Positions 1 through 4,610 of a stretch of DNA of 5,242 nucleotides are shown here, piece by piece (within the stretch, counting starts at the first letter, position 1; each line of letters opens with the position of its first letter). The notes beneath the pieces were generated by a model. It had not been told where the DNA came from and did not search any database. It saw only the letters and a program-made list of their open reading frames with translations. The translations under genes were made by a program, and so were the position numbers. Source of the stretch: Caldisericota bacterium (lineage in GTDB: Bacteria; Caldisericota; Caldisericia; Cryosericales; Cryosericaceae); NCBI GenBank assembly GCA_022710025.1, contig JAKLHS010000049.1, forward strand, positions 1-5,242, read 5' to 3'.

Positions 1-350
1 ATCCACTCGCGCGTGTCATCATGAACTGGCACCATGGAGCACAGATCGAGGCTGTGCTTCACCTCGTCATACACCAGGCCGGACATTGTGCTGGCGTTTT
101 CTCTGGCAAGCTCATTGACACCAGTCGCGAGCCGGTCGGTCAGGTCGAGATCCCACAGGACCTGCGTCCGTACTCCCACGAACGCACCCGGCATCCCATC
201 CGGGCCCTTCACCTCATTCGTAGACGTGACCGTCTGGGCGTGCTGGTATGGCCACCACGTGAACCCGCGCTCTGCGTTCACCGACCACTGCTCATCCACC
301 TGCAACTGGTTCTTGTAGAGCCACTCGACGATCTGTCCGCCTGCATCCAC
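1..350 (-). CDS. Trp-rich hypothetical protein, N-terminal part (runs off left edge)
   Basis: The first 116 codons are visible and the frame is still open at the window edge. I chose the GTG at 350 because GGGGAGGG lies 5 bases upstream (363-356). Two in-frame GTG codons at 368 and 365 lack a well-spaced site. The visible part is soluble, with no signal peptide or membrane segment. It begins VDAGGQIVEWLYKNQLQVDE and then has a WSVNAERGFTWWPYQHAQTV segment (about residues 23-42) unusually rich in Trp and aromatics. I recognise the general look of an uncharacterised actinobacterial protein family but cannot name it or give a function. It starts 26 bases after the membrane-anchored gene on its right, so the two are probably co-transcribed. 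I am confident it is coding and have no confidence in a function. Confidence 0.85.
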   Translation of the reverse strand, partial: MDAGGQIVEWLYKNQLQVDEQWSVNAERGFTWWPYQHAQTVTSTNEVKGPDGMPGAFVGVRTQVLWDLDLTDRLATGVNELARENASTMSGLVYDEVKHSLDLCSMVPVHDDTREW

Positions 351-376
351 AGTGTCCCTCCCCACCACTGCCGGCG

Positions 377-973
377 CTACTCCATGCGCAGGTCAGAACC
401 ATCAATCAGTTCATATCCTCGTTTCTTGAGCTCAGCGTTCACCTCGTCAAGATCCTCCGTACGTATGTACACGCAGCTCCCGCTGGCAAAGGACTCGCTG
501 TACTCCCCGTACTTCTTGAGAATGTCGTCCGGCAAGACACCGTGCAGCATGTCCTGTGCGAGCCAACCCGGATAGGCTGCACCGCCCATAGCATCACCCA
601 TGCCGTGCATGGGGTGCCCACCCATGATCGCCTGGTATACTGCCTCCTCCCGTGCGCCAGTCTCGGTTTCTGGGATCTGGGAGGGGTCGAATGTGTCCGA
701 TTCATGGGGGCGTCGGAGACCCTTGTCGTCAAATATCTCGCGAATGAGCCGCGCGTATTCCTTGCGCGGCATGGCGTGCCGAAACTCGCCCCACGTCTTG
801 GAGTCGTCCAGTGCAGTCCTCACACACGAGTAGAACAGCGCTCGTTCAGGTAGTGCATAGATGACCTGCTGTTCGCAGTAGTCATCAATCTTGTACACCA
901 GCTGCTTCCGCGTTTCGGACTCCTTCGTGCCCTTCTTTGACGAATGTCGTAGGTGTGCTCTGACTGACTTCAT
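377..973 (-). CDS. Possible internal-start product: soluble domain alone
   Basis: Inside the membrane-anchored gene, in the same frame, AAAGGAGG (985-978) is followed 4 bases later by ATG at 973. This is as strong a ribosome binding site as any in the window and stronger than the one at the full-length GTG. Starting here gives 198 residues containing the whole soluble domain and neither membrane helix. The upstream codons read Glu-Ala-Cys-Lys-Gly-Gly-Asn, so the site could have arisen by chance from codons for a small linker. Its position exactly at the domain junction makes a separate soluble form plausible. Sequence alone cannot show whether both forms are made or whether only the shorter protein is the true gene. 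Confidence 0.4.
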   Translation of the reverse strand: MKSVRAHLRHSSKKGTKESETRKQLVYKIDDYCEQQVIYALPERALFYSCVRTALDDSKTWGEFRHAMPRKEYARLIREIFDDKGLRRPHESDTFDPSQIPETETGAREEAVYQAIMGGHPMHGMGDAMGGAAYPGWLAQDMLHGVLPDDILKKYGEYSESFASGSCVYIRTEDLDEVNAELKKRGYELIDGSDLRME

Positions 974-1261
974 GTTTCCTCCTTTGCATGCTTCAATGCG
1001 CGTCCCGAGGACCCTGAAGATACGCTTGCAGAGGGAATAGAGGACCGCGATGAGAATGACCGCCATCAAGCCCTCCATCGCGAGAACGAGCACAGACTCA
1101 AAAACCGGGTCTGCCTTCCTATCCATGAAATCCAGTACTCTCTGCCACCAAGGGAGACCGGACACAACCAGTGCCCCGAATGATATCGCCAGGAACAGCA
1201 CAATGGCAGCTATCGTTTTCAGCATGTCCCGGAGTGTTTGTGGCCAGTTCCTGATGTTCAC
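377..1261 (-). CDS. Membrane-anchored hypothetical protein with large cytoplasmic-type domain
   Basis: From the GTG at 1261 this encodes 294 residues. A GCGAGG ribosome binding site lies about 8 bases before that GTG. The in-frame ATG at 1303 would add 14 residues but has no such site. Two hydrophobic helices are visible, about residues 14-36 and 54-78, followed by a basic stretch. The remaining roughly 200 residues are soluble. They include a Met/His/Gly segment (MGGHPMHGMGDAMGG, about 213-227), then AYPGWLAQDMLHG, and a C-terminal piece (SGSCVYIRTEDLDEVNAELK) that looks like a small alpha/beta fold. I do not recognise the family. It lies 87 bases after the polytopic membrane gene and just before the Trp-rich gene, so it looks like part of the same operon. 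A second possible product from an internal start at 973 is listed separately. An alternative is that the ORF arose by fusion of a small membrane gene with a soluble gene. Confidence 0.9.
   Translation of the reverse strand: MNIRNWPQTLRDMLKTIAAIVLFLAISFGALVVSGLPWWQRVLDFMDRKADPVFESVLVLAMEGLMAVILIAVLYSLCKRIFRVLGTRIEACKGGNMKSVRAHLRHSSKKGTKESETRKQLVYKIDDYCEQQVIYALPERALFYSCVRTALDDSKTWGEFRHAMPRKEYARLIREIFDDKGLRRPHESDTFDPSQIPETETGAREEAVYQAIMGGHPMHGMGDAMGGAAYPGWLAQDMLHGVLPDDILKKYGEYSESFASGSCVYIRTEDLDEVNAELKKRGYELIDGSDLRME
978..985 (-). promoter_or_regulatory. Strong internal Shine-Dalgarno site
   Basis: AAAGGAGG lies 4 bases before an in-frame ATG, in the middle of a longer open frame. It decides the start of the possible short product at 973. 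Confidence 0.6.
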
Positions 1262-1348
1262 TGCATTGACCTCGCTCTTGCGGTGCGCGGGCATCCAGCG
1301 CATAGGGCAACTGGCGGCCGTGCCACGGCGATGACAAGACTCATCCGC

Positions 1349-2005
1349 TCACTCATCGTCCGTCTCCACTTGGTCATCCCCTTCCTGCGAGAACAGGTCC
1401 ACGTGCCGTCTCGTCTCCTCCCTCAGCATGGTTCCCAGAAGGAACCAGTTGACAACCTGGGCCGCCAACAGAAACCCAGCGATGACCGCCACAATGATGC
1501 CAAAGGTGCTCGCTCTAGTGAGGAACATCACCATGGCGACGAAGTACCCGAACTCAACAAAGAACACGCTGGTCACAGAGAATATGTTGCCATCCTGACC
1601 CGCCTGGTCCTTCCTCGCCATGTCTGCCCATGGTCCGACGGCGACACCATAGGACCAGATGAGCAGCGGGACGATGTTCTTTGATGTCGCACTCATCCCA
1701 AACAACCAGAGGGACGCGACACACCACGTCGTCATCACGAGGGCAGTGTACAGCGTGGATAGCACTGCTGGGATCATCTTTCCACCGTTGCCCTTTATCA
1801 CGCTTGCCAGTCCCGCAAAGAGCAACGACGGCATCATGAGGAGACCGAGGATGAACGATGACAGCACGATGGCGATGACACCGAGCACCACCAAGCGCCA
1901 TTCGCCGATGATGAGGAGCCAGACGCCGGAAACAACGTCACCCAAGGCATTCAGGATCACCAGTGGGGTTGAAAGGACGTTTATGAACTTGAAGAATGCT
2001 TTCAT
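1349..2005 (-). CDS. Polytopic membrane protein of unknown function (218 aa)
   Basis: The ATG at 2005 is preceded by AAGGAGG with a 5-base spacer, which fixes the start. The frame stays open far upstream, but that extension is Arg/Pro-rich out-of-gene sequence overlapping the preceding gene. The protein is strongly hydrophobic with about six membrane segments, near residues 12-34, 37-67, 78-104, 110-127, 141-162 and 165-192. The N-terminal motif KFINVLSTPLVILNALGDVV is followed by VWLLIIGEW. The last 25 residues form a charged tail ending in an acidic run (EGDDQVETDDE) with no helix. The layout resembles a widespread uncharacterised small membrane protein type, but I can assign no transport or enzyme motif. 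The start lies 53 bases after the DUF6804-like gene, and the gene is followed at 87 bases by the two-helix anchored protein, suggesting one transcript. Confidence 0.92.
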   Translation of the reverse strand: MKAFFKFINVLSTPLVILNALGDVVSGVWLLIIGEWRLVVLGVIAIVLSSFILGLLMMPSLLFAGLASVIKGNGGKMIPAVLSTLYTALVMTTWCVASLWLFGMSATSKNIVPLLIWSYGVAVGPWADMARKDQAGQDGNIFSVTSVFFVEFGYFVAMVMFLTRASTFGIIVAVIAGFLLAAQVVNWFLLGTMLREETRRHVDLFSQEGDDQVETDDE

Positions 2006-2058
2006 TCGGCCCTCCTTCTGAGTTCTGTGGATCCTACTGTCGCGCGTTTCGTCTGGAC

Positions 2059-2445
2059 TCAGAGTGTCGTTGTGGCTTTCGTTCTGAATGTTGTGAACAT
2101 CACGATGACTAGCAGGACTGCCGATGCCACGTCGAGGATTTGCCAGACACCGCGCGGCAGGTAGATCGGCAGGAACGGGTTGAACAGGACCGCCACGACT
2201 CCTGTCACGACCATCCATCCGGAGTGCTTGTCCGACGCGAACAGGAGATACCACAGGTACCCAGCGCATCCGCACACCAGGACCCGCAGGAACTGGAAGT
2301 ACCCATACGGTAGCGTCGCGACAGCGCCGACCACCAGCACTAGCGCGGTAATGACGACCACAGCGGACGTCATGGTGGCAGTGCTTGCCAATCCCCCACG
2401 CTGCGACCTCACTGCTGTGCATTTGCCTTTCAAAGACTGACCCAT
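2059..2445 (-). CDS. Small four-helix membrane protein, DUF6804-like
   Basis: The ATG at 2445 has GAGGAGG 4 bases upstream. An ATG further upstream at 2478 has no ribosome binding site and falls inside a leader hairpin, so 128 residues is the best reading. A basic N-terminal tail of about 25 residues precedes four hydrophobic segments, near 27-44, 51-70, 77-95 and 101-120. The motif LPYGYFQFLR (45-54) lies between the first two. FNPFLPIYLPR followed by WQILD (88-105) lies before the last. These two conserved-looking loops match what I remember of the DUF6804 family, whose function is unknown. That assignment is from memory and not from a search. This is the first gene of a probable four-gene run to its left. 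Its leader is highly structured, which may control expression. Confidence 0.9.
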   Translation of the reverse strand: MGQSLKGKCTAVRSQRGGLASTATMTSAVVVITALVLVVGAVATLPYGYFQFLRVLVCGCAGYLWYLLFASDKHSGWMVVTGVVAVLFNPFLPIYLPRGVWQILDVASAVLLVIVMFTTFRTKATTTL

Positions 2446-2465
2446 CTTGCCTCCTCGTGAACACA

Positions 2466-2515
2466 GTGTCGCCGACACACATGTCCGTGGCGTACGGACC
2501 TTGGGTTGGGGTCCG
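2466..2515 (-). promoter_or_regulatory. Structured leader with alternative hairpins before the DUF6804-like gene
   Basis: Three exact inverted repeats lie just upstream of the ribosome binding site. GTCCGT (2483-2488) pairs with ACGGAC (2494-2499). CGGACC (2495-2500) pairs with GGTCCG (2510-2515). GTGTC (2466-2470) pairs with GACAC (2474-2478). The first two share the arm at 2495-2499, so they cannot form together, as in an attenuator or switch. There is no U-tract, so it is not an ordinary terminator. If functional it would more likely act on translation. No known riboswitch class is recognisable. Confidence 0.35.
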
Positions 2516-2671
2516 AAGCAAGAGCGGAGCCATGGAAACGTGCGATCACTGAAACTGCCAGAGATGCGTCTTGCGCACTAGGCTTGCTTGTCCCCAACTC
2601 TGTAGTCGTCACCATCCACCTGCCTGGACCAAGATGTGACACGGTAGCTGCAGCCAACAAGACACGTGCCA

Positions 2672-3013
2672 TCACGAACCCTTGACAGAGCCCTTTGGCT
2701 CCTGAGCAACGTTCACTGCACAAACGAGAATGGCATGAGCCAGCGATTGGGCCTCAGGAGTCTCCCCCACCCGCAAGTGCCGTTTGTCCTTGCCACAGTC
2801 ATGAGCGGCGATGGGGTCGCAGAGGTTCATCGCCGCAATCACCGCATTAGCAATGTCACTCGAATCCAGAGTGCCTCCAGGGGCTCTCGAATCGTCGCTC
2901 ACGGGTTCCTCGAACTGATGCTGGACGCTTTCTAGGTCCCGTGCCTGTACCAAAGGAAGAAGATCGTCAAGTTCCGACTTCCGATCGACGTGCTTTGCGC
3001 TGTCCGTGGTCAT
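2672..3013 (-). CDS. Hypothetical protein, 113 aa, probably leaderless
   Basis: The frame extends upstream of the ATG at 3013, but the extra part reads as low-complexity Arg/Ser sequence that overlaps the neighbouring gene. A promoter sits immediately before the ATG, so I start there. The protein has an acidic N-terminal half with a helix-forming stretch (KSELDDLLPLVQARDLESV, about 12-30), a Gly/Pro-rich linker, and a C-terminal half with helices near 52-68 and 88-102. Three Cys residues are present (65, 73, 98) without a metal-binding pattern. It has no membrane segment and no motif that I recognise. It stands apart from its neighbours, with 193 bases upstream and 226 bases downstream free of supported genes, so it is probably its own transcription unit. 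Confidence 0.75.
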   Translation of the reverse strand: MTTDSAKHVDRKSELDDLLPLVQARDLESVQHQFEEPVSDDSRAPGGTLDSSDIANAVIAAMNLCDPIAAHDCGKDKRHLRVGETPEAQSLAHAILVCAVNVAQEPKGSVKGS

Positions 3014-3206
3014 AGTGTCAGTATAGACGAGCGAGTCTGTGAGCCAACACTGCGAGCCAGAACAAGCACGGCGTCCACGATTGGCCGCCGTCGTGTGCCA
3101 TGCGACACAGTGACACGCTTTCGACTGTGCGCCGATGGCATTGCCCCGATGAACTGTCCAGAAAGCCAGTTGCTGTGGGCCTTGACAGGATTCGGCTCCG
3201 CATCGC
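3014..3206 (-). other. Intergenic stretch without a supported gene
   Basis: A 61-codon frame (3203-3018) starts just after the stop of the 307-aa gene, but it has no ribosome binding site, has Ser/Arg-rich composition and runs into the promoter of the next gene, so I do not call it. I see no convincing terminator hairpin followed by T residues. Only the promoter at its left end is supported. Confidence 0.5.
3020..3047 (-). promoter_or_regulatory. Leaderless-type promoter of the 113-aa gene
   Basis: TTGGCT (3047-3042) and TATACT (3025-3020) are separated by 16 bases, and TATACT ends 6 bases before the ATG at 3013. A transcript starting at the usual distance would begin at or next to the A of ATG, with no room for a ribosome binding site. 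Leaderless mRNAs with this geometry are common in actinobacteria. The -10 is close to TATAAT and the -35 matches only partly. Confidence 0.55.
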
Positions 3207-4130
3207 TCAGAGCGCGTCGCCAGTGCTCTGAGTACGCTGTCTACCCGACTCAGCTGCCTCCGGGACTGTTCGCGGCCACGTACATCCACGGGTATACCAC
3301 CACGTGAGAAACTGCTGGAACGACTTGAACGGGATGAGCACCTGGCAAAGGACGATGCCGGCCTCGAGCCTGCCCTCACGCCGGGCCCGGCGGAGAGTCC
3401 GGGCGGTGATACCATACAGCCGAGTCACGTCCTGGCCCCAGATGTAGCGTTCACCCTGGAACTCCACCCATGGTGATCCCCAGAACGCCGTAAGGGGCAC
3501 CGGCACGGCCAGGGGCAGACGCCGGGAGCAGCCGGCGGCCCGCACCGCTGCCGCCAAATCGGGGACGGACGGCTGAGGCCTGCCGCTGAACCAGCACCGC
3601 ATGGCCTCCTCCGTCGTGTAGAGGCGTCGGTGCCACCGCGTGGCAGCGATCGTGCCCCTGGCCATGCGCGCATACCAGCCCTGCCACGCCGACCAGCCGA
3701 CCGTCGCAGCGATGGCACGTGCGTCGTACAGCGTGACACCGCCCACCACCAGGACGCGGCGGTCCGCCTGGAGCTTGGCCCAGATGACAGCGGTGCAGTA
3801 CTCCTCATACTGACGGTCTACCCTGCCACGGTCGCCATCGGAAGAAGAGAAGTAGCTGATGACGGCCTTACACACCTGCGCACGCTGCCACACCGACAGT
3901 GACGCAACGTCGTACAGGCCGGCCCTCAAGATTGGCACATCAAGGTGGACCTGCGCAGCAAGACGCACGAGCCACAGGCCGTGGTTCTCCGGTTCGGCCA
4001 GCCACTGCTGCGAAGGGGTCTGTCCCTCGGCTGGGGGTGCATAGTAGTGTCGGCTGGCAAACGCCAGCAGCGGGTTATGCAGCGGCTCCGCCGCGACGCA
4101 AGCGGGCTGGTGTTGTTCTCTCGTGTTCAT
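3207..4130 (-). CDS. Putative DNA-binding protein with two helix-turn-helix-like modules
   Basis: This encodes 307 residues starting at ATG 4130, with AAGGAGG 5 bases upstream. There is no signal peptide or membrane segment. Near the C-terminus, residues 232-258 read like a MerR/excisionase-type helix-turn-helix: DVTRLYGITARTLRRARREG, followed by RLEAG and a hydrophobic wing-like strand (VLCQVLIPF, about 260-268). A second segment, about 134-182, has a similar order: a short helix, Gly at 145, an ARMARG turn, then a basic strand and an aromatic helix. This may be a diverged copy. The N-terminal 120 residues are alpha-helical and unrecognised. The Ser/Thr-rich tail after residue 287 looks disordered. 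The gene has its own promoter and a long leader with operator-like dyads, which fits a regulator. A replication or phage-type accessory DNA-binding protein is also possible. The coding call is firm and the DNA-binding role is inferred. Confidence 0.87.
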   Translation of the reverse strand: MNTREQHQPACVAAEPLHNPLLAFASRHYYAPPAEGQTPSQQWLAEPENHGLWLVRLAAQVHLDVPILRAGLYDVASLSVWQRAQVCKAVISYFSSSDGDRGRVDRQYEEYCTAVIWAKLQADRRVLVVGGVTLYDARAIAATVGWSAWQGWYARMARGTIAATRWHRRLYTTEEAMRCWFSGRPQPSVPDLAAAVRAAGCSRRLPLAVPVPLTAFWGSPWVEFQGERYIWGQDVTRLYGITARTLRRARREGRLEAGIVLCQVLIPFKSFQQFLTWWYTRGCTWPRTVPEAAESGRQRTQSTGDAL

Positions 4131-4183
4131 GGCTGCCTCCTTCGTGGTCGCCGTGTCCGGAGATGCCCTGGGGTGAACGCAAA

Positions 4184-4209
4184 CGACCTCGCGCTCACGC
4201 CCGAGGTCG
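4184..4209 (-). repeat. Leader hairpin, 8-bp perfect stem
   Basis: CGACCTCG (4184-4191) and CGAGGTCG (4202-4209) are exact inverted copies around a 10-base loop. The hairpin lies about 55-80 bases before the ATG of the 307-aa gene, within its predicted leader. No T-run follows on the minus strand, so it is not a standard terminator. It could stabilise the mRNA or be a protein-binding site. Confidence 0.5.
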
Positions 4210-4254
4210 ACAGATACTCGATGTCCCGGCGCTTTAGCACATTTGTATCGCGGA

Positions 4255-4273
4255 GCAAGTAAGCCTTACCTAA
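4255..4273. promoter_or_regulatory. DtxR/IdeR-like iron-box candidate
   Basis: On the minus strand this reads TTAGGTAAGGCTTACTTGC. Against the DtxR/IdeR consensus TWAGGTWAGSCTWACCTWA it matches 16 of 19 positions. All three mismatches fall in the last four bases of one half-site, and the core GTAAGSCTTAC dyad is perfect. It lies about 20-40 bases downstream of the predicted start of transcription, where a bound repressor could block elongation. DtxR and IdeR are iron-dependent actinobacterial regulators, and related manganese regulators use similar boxes. This is a match by eye without a scored matrix. Confidence 0.45.
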
Positions 4274-4289
4274 ATTGCCGCGGTTCCTT

Positions 4290-4299
4290 CGAACGTTCG
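4290..4299. promoter_or_regulatory. Palindrome at the predicted transcription start
   Basis: CGAACGTTCG is a perfect 10-base palindrome that covers the expected +1 of the promoter to its right, as an operator would. It contains the CGAAC and GTTCG half-sites of the actinobacterial LexA box but lacks the 4-base spacer, so a LexA site is not supported. Confidence 0.35.
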
Positions 4300-4300
4300 T

Positions 4301-4328
4301 ATGATACTCAGTTCTGATGCGTTGTCAA
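4301..4328 (-). promoter_or_regulatory. Near-consensus sigma70-type promoter of the 307-aa gene
   Basis: TTGACA (4328-4323) is a perfect -35 element. TATCAT (4306-4301) differs from TATAAT at one position. The spacing is 16 bases. Transcription would start near 4294. This is the best promoter match in the window and points at the 307-aa gene. Confidence 0.65.
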
Positions 4329-4434
4329 GCATCTTGCGCATCCACAACTCCGCTCCAGGACACGCTTTCAGGCGTTCTGACAGGCGCTCTGCAAGCTCTC
4401 GAGACAGAACACTCGCTATCCAGACAGTCTCTCA

Positions 4435-4530
4435 CTAGAAGTTGCCGCCGATGCACGGCGGGCTGCAGATCTCCGCGATCCCGGCCGCTCTCAGCTTGCC
4501 CTCGCCATCGTCCAGTTCCAAGAGCCGCAT
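4435..4530 (-). CDS. Micro-ORF, 31 aa, Cys-containing C-terminus
   Basis: The ATG at 4530 shares its A with the TGA of the preceding micro-ORF (TGATG), a typical coupling arrangement. GGGAGG lies upstream, but about 13 bases away, which is long. Nearly all codons end in G or C, as in the 153-aa gene, so the frame looks genuinely coding. The peptide begins MRLLELDDGEGKLRAAG and ends CSPPCIGGNF. It could be a small peptide, perhaps modified after translation, or the C-terminal half of one small protein whose reading frame is broken at 4530. The open frame continues upstream of the ATG as well, but with poorer codon bias. No family is recognised. Confidence 0.4.
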   Translation of the reverse strand: MRLLELDDGEGKLRAAGIAEICSPPCIGGNF

Positions 4531-4604
4531 CAGGTTGCTGCTGCCTCCCAGACGTGCCAGTTCTCCCGCATGCAGCGGAAGACCCAGGCGACCTCGTCGA
4601 CCAT
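4530..4604 (-). CDS. Micro-ORF, 24 aa, Trp-rich
   Basis: The ATG at 4604 lies 6 bases after the TAA of the 153-aa gene, in the same frame. The codons end almost entirely in G or C, so selection for coding is likely despite the length. The peptide reads VDEVAWVFRCMRENWHVWEA after the initial Met, has three Trp and one Cys, and stops at a TGA that overlaps the next ATG. No clear ribosome binding site is visible, so it would depend on coupling to the gene before it. Alternatives are the N-terminal half of a frameshifted protein of about 55 residues joined to the next micro-ORF, or the remnant of a longer C-terminus of the 153-aa protein after a stop mutation. Confidence 0.4.
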   Translation of the reverse strand: MVDEVAWVFRCMRENWHVWEAAAT

Positions 4605-4610
4605 CGAGGA

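Larger units (their letters stand above)
4131..4434 (-). other. Control region and long leader of the 307-aa gene
   Basis: This 304-base stretch has no well-supported gene. Its third-position composition in any frame is less GC-biased than in the neighbouring genes. Going left, it contains the promoter, a palindrome at the likely start site, a DtxR/IdeR-like box, a hairpin and the ribosome binding site, leaving a leader of about 160 bases. An open frame (4431-4270) looks faintly protein-like but lacks a start codon. Confidence 0.6.

Noticed and set aside
21..575. Plus-strand frame of 184 codons
   Set aside because: Antisense of the two leftmost minus-strand genes, with no ribosome binding site and His/Arg/Ser-rich composition.
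1317..1329. Inverted repeat GCCGTG-C-CACGGC as a terminator
   Set aside because: The centre is one base, leaving only a short stem once a loop forms, and no T-run follows on the minus strand.
2006..2533. Upstream extension of the polytopic membrane protein (176 extra codons)
   Set aside because: It overlaps the DUF6804-like gene in another frame, has out-of-frame composition, and the strong ribosome binding site at 2017-2011 sets the start at 2005.
3018..3203. Minus-strand frame of 61 codons after the 307-aa gene
   Set aside because: No ribosome binding site, Ser/Arg-rich, and it runs through the promoter of the next gene.
3014..3415. Upstream extension of the 113-aa gene
   Set aside because: Low-complexity Arg/Ser sequence overlapping the end of the 307-aa gene, with the promoter placed directly before the ATG at 3013.
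4288..4303. LexA (SOS) box
   Set aside because: The actinobacterial box needs CGAAC and GTTCG separated by 4 bases. Here the halves are adjacent, and the spaced reading has two mismatches in the second half-site.
4276..4305. Divergent plus-strand promoter (TTGCCG, TATGAT)
   Set aside because: The spacing of 19 bases is poor and no credible plus-strand gene follows.
4270..4431. Minus-strand open frame reading like an amphipathic protein end (contains SRELAERLSERLKACPGAEL)
   Set aside because: It follows two stops (TAG TGA), has no ATG, GTG or TTG near its start and weak codon bias, and it contains the near-consensus promoter and part of the iron-box-like dyad. It may be a gene remnant but I cannot support it as a gene.
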